64,000 nucleotides of DNA from the NCBI GenBank assembly GCA_963701385.1, contig CAVOZW010000009.1:461782-525781 (forward strand). The letters run 5' to 3'. Below, piece by piece: positions 17,348 to 26,374 of this stretch. This stretch comes from B30-G6 sp963701385. GTDB lineage: Bacteria > Desulfobacterota > Desulfobacteria > Desulfobacterales > B30-G6. The notes beneath the pieces are model-generated. The model made no database searches. It was not told the origin of the DNA and was given only the letters and a program-made list of their open reading frames with translations. The position numbers and the translations under genes are program-made. How positions within the stretch are numbered: the stretch's first letter is position 1; every line of letters starts with the position of its first letter.

Positions 17348-17710
17348 ATGAATGCCAACGATAAACGAAAACATACCCGAATAAAATCGACGAACCTTCT
17401 GAATTTTGTCTGCACGGGTGGAGACGGTGAGCCATGCCAGCAGGGAATGGGCAGAACACTCAATGTATCTGAATCCGGCATACTGCTCGAGACCTACAAG
17501 CCCCTCGATGCCCAGACGCGTGTTTCGATCACCATCGGCATCGAGGAGGCGCTTGTCGATATTGAAGGCGTGGTCGTTTTTCAGAAGGAAAGCGCCAAAG
17601 ATACCTATGAGGCCGGTATCCAATTTTTAAAAATCAATGAAAAGGAACGCACGATTCTGCTTCAATTCATTGAGGCGTTCAAGAAAAGATTCAATGAAAA
17701 GGTACCGTGA
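17348..17710 (+). CDS. PilZ domain protein (probable c-di-GMP receptor)
   Basis: 120 residues, a single PilZ domain. Both ligand motifs are present: RKHTR (Arg7 and Arg11, the RxxxR motif) and NVSESG (residues 39-44, the [D/N]xSxxG motif). This set is known to bind c-di-GMP. The ATG at 17348 follows a GGTGGAAAGG stretch. It lies 23 bp after the DUF4388 gene and 2 bp before purC. Its position in the MglA-like block suggests it passes a c-di-GMP signal to motility or pili. Confidence 0.85.
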   Translation: MNANDKRKHTRIKSTNLLNFVCTGGDGEPCQQGMGRTLNVSESGILLETYKPLDAQTRVSITIGIEEALVDIEGVVVFQKESAKDTYEAGIQFLKINEKERTILLQFIEAFKKRFNEKVP

Positions 17711-17712
17711 TT

Positions 17713-18609
17713 ATGAAGCCACATGTTCTGGAAACAGACTTTAAAGATTTGAAACTGTTGAAAAGGGGTAAGGTGCGTGATGTATACGACCTGGGTGATG
17801 CCTTGTTGATGGTTGCCACAGACAGAATCTCCGCATTCGATGTTGTCATGAACGACCCGGTTCCTGGAAAAGGCATTATTCTTACCCAGATATCTCTATT
17901 CTGGTTTAATGTCATGCAGACCCTGGTGCCCAATCATGTTATTTCAAGCGATGTCGCTGAATACCCTTCTGTTTGCAAGCCTTACGCCGAAAAACTGCAC
18001 GGCAGGAGCATGCTGGTTCGCAAAACAGAACCCCTATCCATCGAATGCGTCGTCAGGGGCTATATTTCCGGCTCCGGCTGGAAATCCTACCAGAAAACCC
18101 GCAGTGTCTGCGGTATTGGCCTGCCTGAAGGGCTCAAGGAGTCGGACAAACTCCCTGAACCCATTTTTACACCATCCACCAAAGCAGAAATCGGACTGCA
18201 TGACATCAATATCGATTTTGATGAAGCGGCCCGGATGGTCGGAAAAGACGTCGCCGAAGAAGTCAAACGCCTCAGTCTAGCCATATATAACAAAGGTGCT
18301 GAAATATCTGATCAGAAAGGGATTATCATCGCCGACACGAAATTTGAATTCGGGAAAATAGGGAATCAAATCATTCTCATCGATGAAATCCTGACACCGG
18401 ATTCTTCCAGGTTCTGGCCCAAGAAGACGTATGCCCCGGGGGGGCCTCAAAAAAGCTATGATAAGCAATACCTGAGAGACTATCTGAGCGCCATCGAGTG
18501 GAACAAGGAGCCACCCCCTCCAGCCCTTCCGGATACCGTTTTACAAAACACCTACCAGAAATACAAGGAGGCCTTGACCCAGTTGACGGGCAGAGACGAT
18601 GTCCAATAG
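17713..18609 (+). CDS. purC: Phosphoribosylaminoimidazole-succinocarboxamide synthase
   Basis: Purine biosynthesis: joins aspartate to CAIR using ATP to give SAICAR. 298 residues, the longer form of the family. KRGKVRDVYDLGD is the nucleotide-binding start; SIECVVRGYISGSGWKSYQ, ISDQKGIIIADTKFEFG and ILIDEILTPDSSRFWP are the diagnostic motifs. I use the ATG at 17713 with AAAGG about ten bases upstream; the gene follows the PilZ gene by 2 bp and overlaps the ParB-like gene by 11 bp, so the three are probably co-transcribed. Confidence 0.95.
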   Translation: MKPHVLETDFKDLKLLKRGKVRDVYDLGDALLMVATDRISAFDVVMNDPVPGKGIILTQISLFWFNVMQTLVPNHVISSDVAEYPSVCKPYAEKLHGRSMLVRKTEPLSIECVVRGYISGSGWKSYQKTRSVCGIGLPEGLKESDKLPEPIFTPSTKAEIGLHDINIDFDEAARMVGKDVAEEVKRLSLAIYNKGAEISDQKGIIIADTKFEFGKIGNQIILIDEILTPDSSRFWPKKTYAPGGPQKSYDKQYLRDYLSAIEWNKEPPPPALPDTVLQNTYQKYKEALTQLTGRDDVQ

Positions 18610-19558
18610 GGTGACGGTTTTGGACCTGGCCGTCATTGACACACAAGATAGCACCTATCGAATCAGCACCGCCACTGCAGGGAAAGACCTCGCCAAATCC
18701 ATACAGCGTGTTGGCCTGATTAACCCGCCTGTGCTCATAAAAAAACAGGGCCGATATGTTGTCGTCGCAGGATTTCGTCGTCTAGCGGCCATGCGGCAAC
18801 TGAATTATCAACACATCCCAGCCAAGGTGATGCCTGTAGACAGCCAAGCCCTCGAATGCATCCGGATCGCCATCACCGACAATATAACGCAAAGAAAACT
18901 CGATCTTCTCGAGATCTCCCGATCGCTGGCATTGCTGTCCGATTGTGTAGAAAACCAGGAATGCTTGGTAAGCGAGGCCCACCATCTCGGTTTGCCCGAC
19001 AATTATCAGCACATCAACAAAATCATTGGGATTTGCCGGCTCCCCCAATTGATTCAGGTGGGGGTCTGCCAGAACAGAATCTCGCTGAATATGGCCACAG
19101 AACTTCAAGAGGTTGATGCGTCTTCAGGGGAACTGCTGGCACGGTTTTTCATGGAGCTCAAGGTAAACCATAACAAGCAAAAGGAAATCTTTTCGCACCT
19201 CAAGGAAATCAGCCGTCGTGAAAAGCGTGACATTCAGGATATTCTGATGTCCGAAGGTATTTCGGAAGTGCTGGCTGACAAAGATATGGACAGTCTCCAG
19301 AAAGCCAGGACTGTGAGATCGAAATTACGCAAACGGCGTTTCCCGAACCTTTCCCTGGCTGAAGAAACCTTTCAGCAGGATCTGCGCAAACTTCATCTGG
19401 GTAGCCAAATCAGCCTGCTCCCGCCTGCCTACTTCGAGGGGACGTCCCTGAAACTGAGCTTGTCTTTTAAGAGCGAGAAGGAATTAGAAGAACAGATTGA
19501 GATTCTCAACCGAACCCTCACCAACCCCCACCTCAATAAAATATTTCAACCCCGATAA
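18599..19558 (+). CDS. ParB/Spo0J N-terminal domain protein (orphan)
   Basis: 319 residues. The N-terminal ParB-like fold is seen in KSIQRVGLINPPVLIKKQ and VVVAGFRRLAAMRQL, the GxRRxxA nucleotide-binding box at 58-64. The middle has helix-rich segments with helix-turn-helix character (NKIIGICRLPQLIQVGVCQNRIS). The C-terminal third is not like the ParB dimerization domain. No parA or parS-like palindrome is near, and it sits at the end of a purC operon, so it is unlikely to be the chromosome-segregation ParB. DNA-binding or CTP-binding is possible; the function is unknown. Confidence 0.7.
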   Translation: MSNRVTVLDLAVIDTQDSTYRISTATAGKDLAKSIQRVGLINPPVLIKKQGRYVVVAGFRRLAAMRQLNYQHIPAKVMPVDSQALECIRIAITDNITQRKLDLLEISRSLALLSDCVENQECLVSEAHHLGLPDNYQHINKIIGICRLPQLIQVGVCQNRISLNMATELQEVDASSGELLARFFMELKVNHNKQKEIFSHLKEISRREKRDIQDILMSEGISEVLADKDMDSLQKARTVRSKLRKRRFPNLSLAEETFQQDLRKLHLGSQISLLPPAYFEGTSLKLSLSFKSEKELEEQIEILNRTLTNPHLNKIFQPR

Positions 19559-19679
19559 GGCCAAGCACCACTAACAAAAAGAACGCAGACCTGAGACCTC
19601 AGAGTACTAACGATTTTCGCAGCAATTATGACCAGCGCTAAATAATTGTACACCAATTCTGCATGTGAACATATTTTAC

Positions 19680-19708
19680 TTGACAAACGTAATATAAAGA
19701 TTATAGGA
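19680..19708 (+). promoter_or_regulatory. Candidate promoter for the TetR-family gene
   Basis: TTGACA at 19680-19685 is followed by an AT-rich spacer and TTATAG/ATAGGA around 19701-19708. The -35 is perfect but the -10 and spacing are weak. It lies 30-60 bp upstream of the ATG at 19739. Confidence 0.35.
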
Positions 19709-19738
19709 AATTTAAGAAATAAATAAGGTTCAGAAGCC

Positions 19739-20404
19739 ATGGGAATACATGAGCGCAAAGAAAGAGAACGCGAGAGGAGGCGACAGCAGATCATCGTGGC
19801 CGCTAAGCGTGTATTCTCCGAGAAAGGCTTCACCCGGGCAACGATGGAAGACATCGCCCATGAGGCAGAGCTAAGCCCGGGCACCCTGTATCTCTATTTC
19901 AAAAACAAAGACGAGTTATACGCATCCCTATCTCTCAGAATTCTACACTATCTGCTGATACGTTTAGAACATATCAACAAGGACAACCATTTAGATTTTG
20001 AAACGCGAATATCGGATCTAAAGGAAGCCATGGTCGACGTGTACGAGTTTGACCCGATGATCCTTATCAACATGTTTCATCTACAATCCAGCGACACCTT
20101 AAAAAATTTGACGCCTGAATTGTTGTTGGAGATCAAAACCCTATCCAAACGATCGCTTTCGGAAATGGCAAAACTATTTGAGGAAGGGATCCAGGAGGGT
20201 GTTTTTATCGACAGGCACCCTATGGCCATCGCCGACATATTCTGGGCTTTGTTTTCCGGTGTGGTTCTCTGGGAAACAAGCAAAAGGATCATCAACGAAG
20301 ACAAGGATTATCTTAGAGAAACTCTAAAAATCGCTTTTGAAATATTTGACAGCGGGGTCAAGAAACATTCCGAAAAACCAGGCAGCGGTCATATAAGTGC
20401 ATAA
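19739..20404 (+). CDS. TetR-family transcriptional regulator
   Basis: 221 residues. The N-terminal helix-turn-helix is classic: IIVAAKRVFSEKGFTRATMEDIAHEAELSPGTLYLYFKNKDEL. The C-terminal ligand-binding part is helical with no ligand predictable by eye. The start ATG at 19739 follows AAGG. It stands just upstream of acs, separated by a hairpin, so it plausibly controls acetate or fatty-acid genes in this module; that is inferred from position only. Confidence 0.88.
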   Translation: MGIHERKERERERRRQQIIVAAKRVFSEKGFTRATMEDIAHEAELSPGTLYLYFKNKDELYASLSLRILHYLLIRLEHINKDNHLDFETRISDLKEAMVDVYEFDPMILINMFHLQSSDTLKNLTPELLLEIKTLSKRSLSEMAKLFEEGIQEGVFIDRHPMAIADIFWALFSGVVLWETSKRIINEDKDYLRETLKIAFEIFDSGVKKHSEKPGSGHISA

Positions 20405-20431
20405 CAACTGAACCGCAACAGCGAGCGCATT

Positions 20432-20456
20432 CCTCGCAGCTTGCTGCGAGGTTCTT
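20432..20456 (+). terminator. Hairpin terminator after the TetR gene
   Basis: CCTCGCAG (20432-20439), loop CTTG, CTGCGAGG (20444-20451), then TTCTTC. It sits 28 bp after the TetR stop codon and separates it from acs. Confidence 0.6.
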
Positions 20457-20552
20457 CAATGTGCCAAGCTACGATGCCTTGTAAAAAGTCTGGTCGACAT
20501 ATTTTTCGAGTTCATTATTTGTAAACCTATTCACCATGAAGGAGGGCTGTAA

Positions 20553-22586
20553 ATGGCTGAAAAAGAAATTGTTGAAACATCAGAAGCGCAGATTGCGGTT
20601 CACTGGGGTGAGGAGGACTATTACTATCCCTCCTATCAGTTTGTGGCCCAGGCCAACATGAGCGACCCTTTGGTCTACGATCGGTTTTCTTTGGACAATT
20701 TTCCTAATTGTTTTAAGGAATATGCGGACATGCTGGACTGGTATGAATACTGGAACACCACATTGGACACCAGTGATGCACCTTGCTGGAAATGGTTTGT
20801 GGGAGGGAAACTCAATGCAAGTTACAACTGTGTTGACAGACATCTTGCCAAAAACAAGAACAAGACGGCTATTCACTTCGTACCTGAACCCATGGATGAA
20901 AAATATGAACACGTGACCTATCAGGAGCTGTATGTTCGCGTCAATGAATTTGCCGCACTTCTGCGTGATTTTGCCGGATTAAAGGCAGGTGATCGCGTTA
21001 CGTTGCACATGCCCATGCTTACCGAACTCCCCATCACCATGCTGGCATGTGCACGACTGGGTGTTATCCATTCACAGGTATTTGGCGGGTTCAGTGGTCG
21101 TGCCTGCGCCGATCGCATCGTAGACTCCAACAGCAGGGTACTGATCACTGCCGATGCCTATTACAGAAGCGGCACACTTTTGGATCATAAACAGAATGCG
21201 GATATTGCCTGTGACCTGGCCAAAAAAGACGGCCAGACGGTTGACAAGGTCCTGGTCTGGCAACGCTACCCGGGTAAGGCGTCCTCTCCCACACCCATGA
21301 AAAAGGGCCGCGACTATTTTATCAACGATCTCTTGAAGGACTTCTATGGCGCAAGAGTCGATCCGGTTCCCATGCCGGCCGAAGCCCCTCTTTTTCTCAT
21401 GTATACCAGCGGGACCACCGGTAAACCCAAAGGGTGTCAGCACAGCACCGGCGGCTATCTGGCTTATGTAGCCGGTACCTGCAAATATGTTCAGGATATT
21501 CATCCTGAAGATGTCTATTGGTGCATGGCCGATATCGGATGGATTACAGGTCATTCCTACATCGTCTACGGCCCCTTGGCGGTTTGCGCTTCCACGGTGG
21601 TCTACGAAGGCGTCCCAACGTTTCCTGATGCAGGCCGGGCCTGGCGAATTGCCCAGGATCTGGACGTGAATATTTTTCACACCGCGCCCACGGCCATTCG
21701 GGCATTGAGAAAACTAGGCCCGGACGAGCCCGCCAAATACACCTATCACTTCAAGCATATGACCACGGTGGGTGAGCCCATCGAGCCGGAAGTGTGGAAA
21801 TGGTATCACGAGGTCGTCGGCAAGGGCGAGGCCATCATTGTCGATACCTGGTGGCAGACCGAAACAGGCGGGTTTCTGTGCAGCACGCTGCCGGGCATCA
21901 CGCCCATGAAACCGGGAAGTGCCGGACCTGGTATGCCGGGCATTCATCCCATTATTTATGATGACGAAGGCCAGGTACTGCCACAGGGCGCTGGAAAAGC
22001 GGGCAATATCTGTATCCAGAACCCCTGGCCGGGTGGTTTTCAGACCATCTGGGGAGACCGGGAGCGCTTTGTGGAGACCTACTATACCCGGTACTGCAAA
22101 GACCCCAAAAGCAAGCGCTGGCAGGATTGGCCGTACCTCACCGGTGACGCGGCCGTTGAGTCAGAAGACGGCTATTACCGTATTCTGGGTCGCATCGACG
22201 ACGTGATCAATGTATCCGGCCACCGCCTGGGCACCAAGGAAATCGAGTCTGCCGCCATGACGGTGGAAGAAGTGGCGGAGGCGGCGGTTGTTCCGGTGAA
22301 TCATGACATCAAAGGCAAAGAGCCGGATCTTTATATTGCTCTCAAGCCGGGTTATGAGGCCAGTGAAGCACTGGCCAAGAAAATATCCGATGCCGTAAGC
22401 ACGGAAATCGGCAAGATTGCCAAGCCGAGAAAGGTTTGGATTGTTGCCGACATGCCGAAAACACGATCCGGTAAGATCATGCGACGCGTTCTGGGTGCTA
22501 TTTCCAATAAGGTCGATGAAGGTGACGTCACCACCCTCGCCAACCCCGAAATCGTCGAATCGATCAAGAAAATGGTTCAATCATAA
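20553..22586 (+). CDS. acs: Acetyl-CoA synthetase (AMP-forming)
   Basis: Activates acetate (or propionate) with ATP and CoA through an acyl-adenylate. 677 residues. AMP-binding motif MYTSGTTGKPKG, WWQTETGG, the hinge DDVINVSGHRLGTKEIE, and the catalytic Lys641 in PKTRSGKIMRR, which in the family is switched off by acetylation. The N-terminal ACAS domain (DPLVYDRFSLDNFPNCFKEYADMLDWYEYWNTT) departs somewhat from the textbook enzyme. AAGGAGGG precedes the ATG. It starts an acetate-type module with a symporter downstream. Propionyl-CoA synthetase cannot be excluded. Confidence 0.93.
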   Translation: MAEKEIVETSEAQIAVHWGEEDYYYPSYQFVAQANMSDPLVYDRFSLDNFPNCFKEYADMLDWYEYWNTTLDTSDAPCWKWFVGGKLNASYNCVDRHLAKNKNKTAIHFVPEPMDEKYEHVTYQELYVRVNEFAALLRDFAGLKAGDRVTLHMPMLTELPITMLACARLGVIHSQVFGGFSGRACADRIVDSNSRVLITADAYYRSGTLLDHKQNADIACDLAKKDGQTVDKVLVWQRYPGKASSPTPMKKGRDYFINDLLKDFYGARVDPVPMPAEAPLFLMYTSGTTGKPKGCQHSTGGYLAYVAGTCKYVQDIHPEDVYWCMADIGWITGHSYIVYGPLAVCASTVVYEGVPTFPDAGRAWRIAQDLDVNIFHTAPTAIRALRKLGPDEPAKYTYHFKHMTTVGEPIEPEVWKWYHEVVGKGEAIIVDTWWQTETGGFLCSTLPGITPMKPGSAGPGMPGIHPIIYDDEGQVLPQGAGKAGNICIQNPWPGGFQTIWGDRERFVETYYTRYCKDPKSKRWQDWPYLTGDAAVESEDGYYRILGRIDDVINVSGHRLGTKEIESAAMTVEEVAEAAVVPVNHDIKGKEPDLYIALKPGYEASEALAKKISDAVSTEIGKIAKPRKVWIVADMPKTRSGKIMRRVLGAISNKVDEGDVTTLANPEIVESIKKMVQS

Positions 22587-22847
22587 ACATCGAAGTTTTT
22601 TTTGCGGTACAGGCGACCATATGCGTCACCCTAAAATCCGAATTTTCTGTGGTACTTTGCACCGTAGAATAGGATTTTTCTAATAATTAATGTCAGCTTT
22701 CCTCAGTATACGTAGTTAATTAAGAAAGCAGACTTTAAGTACTAATTTAAGGGATGGAATAAAAGGAGGTGATGCCATCCCGGCAGGAAAAGTCGACAAG
22801 AAAAGTTGGAAGGCCTTAATAATTTAACTTTATGAAAGGAGAAAAGC
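22587..22847 (+). other. Leader between acs and the symporter gene, with a strong unused ribosome site
   Basis: 261 bp without a convincing gene. AGGAGGT at 22764-22770 is followed by GTG/ATG at 22770-22774, which could open only a 15-codon frame (ending TAA at about 22817). A second site AAAGGAG just before 22848 serves the symporter. The first could be a leader peptide or a relic. Confidence 0.35.
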
Positions 22848-24866
22848 ATGGGATCTCATGTGTATTGGCTATTCTTTTTTGTTCTCCTTTACTGGGGATA
22901 CTGCATTACCATCGGTGTCACTGGTTATCTGAAAGCCAAGAAGGGAACGGATTACTTCATTGCCGGACGCCAGCTCAACATCTGGGTGTTTGTATTGGCG
23001 GCCACAGCAACCTCGTTTAGCGGTTGGACGTTTGTCGGACATCCAGCCCTGATGTGGAGGGATGGTCTGCCCTACGGATACGCGTCGTTCTATGTTCTCA
23101 CCATCCCGATTACGGGCGTATTCTTCCTCAAACGGCAGTGGCTGTTGGGCAAGCGTTATGGATTCGTCACCCCCGGCGAGATGTATTCGCAGTATATGAA
23201 CAGCGAGGCCATTCGCATCCTGACGGTTATCGTGGCCCTGTTTTTCAGCATACCCTACCTGGGCATCCAGTTGCGGGCCTCCGGTGTGCTATTCAACGTA
23301 TTAACCGACGGCCTGTTTTCGGTTAATGTGGGCATGTGGATGCTGGCTATTATAGTCCTCTTGTACGTGGGTTTAGGGGGGCTCCGTTCGGTGGCCTACG
23401 TGGACACCGCCCAGTGCATCCTGCTCTGGTCGGGAATCGTCGCCCTGGGTATCATCGGTGCTGTTTTTGCCGGCGGTTTCGATGGCTTGACATCGAAATT
23501 CGGCGATGTGGTGGTCTGGCTTAACAGCAGTGGTGCGGAGGTACCCAAATGGGCCGACCAAGGAGCCGTAAACCTTTTTATGGAAAAGGGTCAAAAGTTA
23601 ATCGGTATAACGCCATTGGGTGTCACCAATAAAGTGGCGGTGCCCGGCGTGATCCAGTTCGTCCCGGCCGGCGCCATGGCCAAAGGCGGTACCTGGACCG
23701 GTGTCATGATTCTGACTTACATGTTTGCGCTCATGGGGATTCATTCCTCACCGGCATTTTCCATGTGGGCTTTCGCCAATAAGAACCCCAAGCCTTTTCC
23801 GCTGCAACAGGTTTGGGCTTCTACCTTGGGCATTGGATTTGCCCTGATTATTTTCACCACCCTGCAGTCCATGGCGGGCTGGGTGTTGAGCCTCCTGCCC
23901 GGCGGTGTCGGAACCACCACTGTTTTACCCTTAGATAAGCTTATCACCAGCGGTGGTAACGACCTTGTGCCTTATTTAATTTGGCTGATGAAAGACACGG
24001 CACCATTTGCCGTGGGTATCCTGGCCATCTGCGCCCTGGCGGCCATGCAGTCCACCGGTGCGGCCTATATGTCCACCGCCAGTGGTATGCTCACTCGCGA
24101 CATTGTCAAACGCTATATCAAGAAAGACATGACCGAAACTGAGCAGACCACCTGGGGACGCATCACCGTGCTCATCGTTGTGGGGTCGGCCCTGATTTTT
24201 TCCACTTACGTACCGGGCGCCATCGTCATGCTGGGTGCTTTTGCCACGTCCTTCGGGTTTATGATGTACGTACCCCTGATCGCCACGCTATACTGGCCGT
24301 GGCTCACCCGTCAGGGTGTTGTTGCAGGCCTGATCTGCGGTATGTTTGCGGTGTTCCTGACCTTCCGCTTCGATCTGGGACTACCTTGGGGATATAGCCC
24401 GTTGACAATTTTTTCCGCCGGCTGGGGCATCCTGTTCAACTTGCCGGTAGCCATAATTGTGAGCTACTTTACCCAACCGGATAAGGCCGAGCAGGACCGC
24501 AAAATGGAGTACCATAGCTTTCTGCGTGAACATGCCAGTTTGGCTCCGGAAAAACGCCACCTGATTAAGTGGGGCTGGATCATCACCTGCGTCTGGTACT
24601 TTTTCGCCATTGGCCCGGGCTGCGTGATCGGCAACACGATCTTTGGCGATCCTGCCAAACCAGCCACCTGGGTAAATGGGATGCCGTCAATCTGGATCTG
24701 GCAGATCATCTGGTGGATCTTGGGCATCGGCATGATGTGGTTTCTGGCTTACAAACTGGAGATGTCCACCAACATCACCACCTCATTTGAGGCCCTAAAA
24801 CACGACATTTACGAAGACGAAAATGTGGTGCCCGAAGAAGGATCTCGAGGCCAGTCAGGTGTATAG
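22848..24866 (+). CDS. Sodium:solute symporter family transporter (probable acetate/short-chain acid uptake)
   Basis: 672 residues with about 13-14 hydrophobic segments. SSS features: GYLKAKKGTDYFIAGRQLN near the N-terminus, then SFSGWTFVGHPALMWRDGL, LYVGLGGLRSVAYVDTAQ, and ALAAMQSTGAAYMSTASGMLTRDI, the sodium-site region of transmembrane helix 8. The C-terminal tail is soluble and acidic. The ATG follows AAAGGAG. Being directly after acs suggests a monocarboxylate such as acetate, but substrate cannot be read from sequence. A hairpin terminator follows. Confidence 0.88.
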   Translation: MGSHVYWLFFFVLLYWGYCITIGVTGYLKAKKGTDYFIAGRQLNIWVFVLAATATSFSGWTFVGHPALMWRDGLPYGYASFYVLTIPITGVFFLKRQWLLGKRYGFVTPGEMYSQYMNSEAIRILTVIVALFFSIPYLGIQLRASGVLFNVLTDGLFSVNVGMWMLAIIVLLYVGLGGLRSVAYVDTAQCILLWSGIVALGIIGAVFAGGFDGLTSKFGDVVVWLNSSGAEVPKWADQGAVNLFMEKGQKLIGITPLGVTNKVAVPGVIQFVPAGAMAKGGTWTGVMILTYMFALMGIHSSPAFSMWAFANKNPKPFPLQQVWASTLGIGFALIIFTTLQSMAGWVLSLLPGGVGTTTVLPLDKLITSGGNDLVPYLIWLMKDTAPFAVGILAICALAAMQSTGAAYMSTASGMLTRDIVKRYIKKDMTETEQTTWGRITVLIVVGSALIFSTYVPGAIVMLGAFATSFGFMMYVPLIATLYWPWLTRQGVVAGLICGMFAVFLTFRFDLGLPWGYSPLTIFSAGWGILFNLPVAIIVSYFTQPDKAEQDRKMEYHSFLREHASLAPEKRHLIKWGWIITCVWYFFAIGPGCVIGNTIFGDPAKPATWVNGMPSIWIWQIIWWILGIGMMWFLAYKLEMSTNITTSFEALKHDIYEDENVVPEEGSRGQSGV

Positions 24867-24899
24867 CCTTAATATCAAATAAAATCTCCATCACAAACA

Positions 24900-24929
24900 A
24901 ACGAGGAGGCCTTCGCGCCTCCTCGTTTA
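24900..24929 (+). terminator. Rho-independent terminator after the symporter gene
   Basis: Perfect 11-bp arms AACGAGGAGGC (24900-24910) and GCCTCCTCGTT (24917-24927) around CTTCGC, with A-rich sequence before and TTTAT after. It ends the acs-symporter transcript. Confidence 0.8.
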
Positions 24930-25064
24930 TGCTTCTACATCGGAACGTTACTCTGATTAATAATTTGCTTTTTTAGATGCTTTGGACTAATGAGTTAATT
25001 CGTTGAACGATTTGAGTTCGACTTTTGTCGCTCTGATGCGCAGGGACTGAGAAATGCTGAAACT

Positions 25065-25547
25065 ATGAAACGACTAATTTTTGTGATTATAATTCTTGTT
25101 GTTGCCCTATTCGGGTGCGGTTTGGGGGTATCCAAATATGACGATGCCATTATGGATGGCGTTTCCAATCTCAATGCCGGTAAAACCGAAGAAGCGTTGG
25201 CGGATTTCAACCGCGCCATCAAGATCGATTCCAATAAGGCCGCCGGCTACCTGGGACGAGCCAACACCCTTAACATCTTAGGGCAGTATGAAAAAGCCAT
25301 TGCGGATTACAACATAGCCCTTGAAATCAAGTCCGATCTCGCCAATGCCTATGTCAATCGTGCATCGGCGTATAGCAATCTGGGGAAAATCGAAGAGGCC
25401 ATTGCGGATTATGAAAAAGGATTGGCCCTGGATCCCAAGATCGACAAACCCCCGGGAATATTCCAGCGCCTGTTTAGCGATAAACCCAATACCGACAAGG
25501 GTATTCGCAAACATTTGGAATATTTAAAATCGCAAAATAAATCATGA
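25065..25547 (+). CDS. TPR-repeat lipoprotein
   Basis: 160 residues. A lipoprotein signal peptide, LVVALFGC, places it in the envelope. Three tetratricopeptide repeats follow (DGVSNLNAGKTEEALADFNRAIKID; GRANTLNILGQYEKAIADYNIALEI; NRASAYSNLGKIEEAIADYEKGLALD). TPR proteins scaffold protein contacts; the partner is unknown. It lies after the symporter terminator, so it probably has its own promoter. Confidence 0.82.
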   Translation: MKRLIFVIIILVVALFGCGLGVSKYDDAIMDGVSNLNAGKTEEALADFNRAIKIDSNKAAGYLGRANTLNILGQYEKAIADYNIALEIKSDLANAYVNRASAYSNLGKIEEAIADYEKGLALDPKIDKPPGIFQRLFSDKPNTDKGIRKHLEYLKSQNKS

Positions 25548-25673
25548 ACCCTTAACACGTACCCATCACAAACAGTGATAAAGCAGACATCGGTATATTC
25601 CCTGCCGTAACGCCGATGACACTCTCACCGGATTTAAACTAATTTCTTTTGATCCGTTCGAATCAGAGGCACT

Positions 25674-26207
25674 ATGAAATTGCTTTTCACCCGCATGATC
25701 CGGGCCACCAAGCTTGATCTGACCTTCTACGATGAAATTATCAATGATCCCACCAGCCAGGGACACTCCGTCTGGGTCGTGGCCTTGCTTGCCATGGCCA
25801 CGGGCTACGGGATGTTCAGCCGGGCGGGTGGCACGGCTGTCAATGTCGGTCTGGCGGTGACTTTTTTTTCCTGGTATGTATGGGCTTTTACCATCTATTA
25901 TACCAGCAACCATGTTTTTGGTGCTGCACCGTCACGAATGGATCGAAAGACGGTTTTACGTGTCATGGCATTTGCCAGCGCTCCCGGTATCCTGCGGATT
26001 TTAGGAGTAATCCCCAACATGTCTGTGATCGTATTTTTGGGTACTTCTGTCTGGATTATACTCGCCGGTGCCATTGGCATTAAAAAAGTGTATCAGCTAC
26101 CCCATATCGGCAAAGCCCTCATTCTCTGTGCGGCGACTTGGCTGGTGGTCCTTTTTGTGCAGATATTTTTTATGATCATGTTCTTTTCTGTCTTTGGAGT
26201 AGGTTAA
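25674..26207 (+). CDS. Yip1-like integral membrane protein
   Basis: 177 residues with about four or five membrane helices (VWVVALLAMATGYGM, VNVGLAVTFFSWYVWAFTIYY, SVIVFLGTSVWIILAGAIGI, ALILCAATWLVVLFVQIFF). The pattern and the VMAFASAPGILRILGVIP segment match bacterial Yip1-domain proteins, whose function is poorly known. AGAGG precedes the ATG. Confidence 0.65.
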   Translation: MKLLFTRMIRATKLDLTFYDEIINDPTSQGHSVWVVALLAMATGYGMFSRAGGTAVNVGLAVTFFSWYVWAFTIYYTSNHVFGAAPSRMDRKTVLRVMAFASAPGILRILGVIPNMSVIVFLGTSVWIILAGAIGIKKVYQLPHIGKALILCAATWLVVLFVQIFFMIMFFSVFGVG

Positions 26208-26374
26208 ACCGAGCAAGGTAATTGCTGTCCGGACGTTGGAATCCGTAGGTGAGACCGTCACTAATATTTTAGGCGTGCATTCCAGCGCTATACCAACCGA
26301 CGGTTCCTTATCATCTACAAGCTATACAATGATTTAACCTCCTGGTTTTCTATTCAAATGAGTGGGGACATCCT

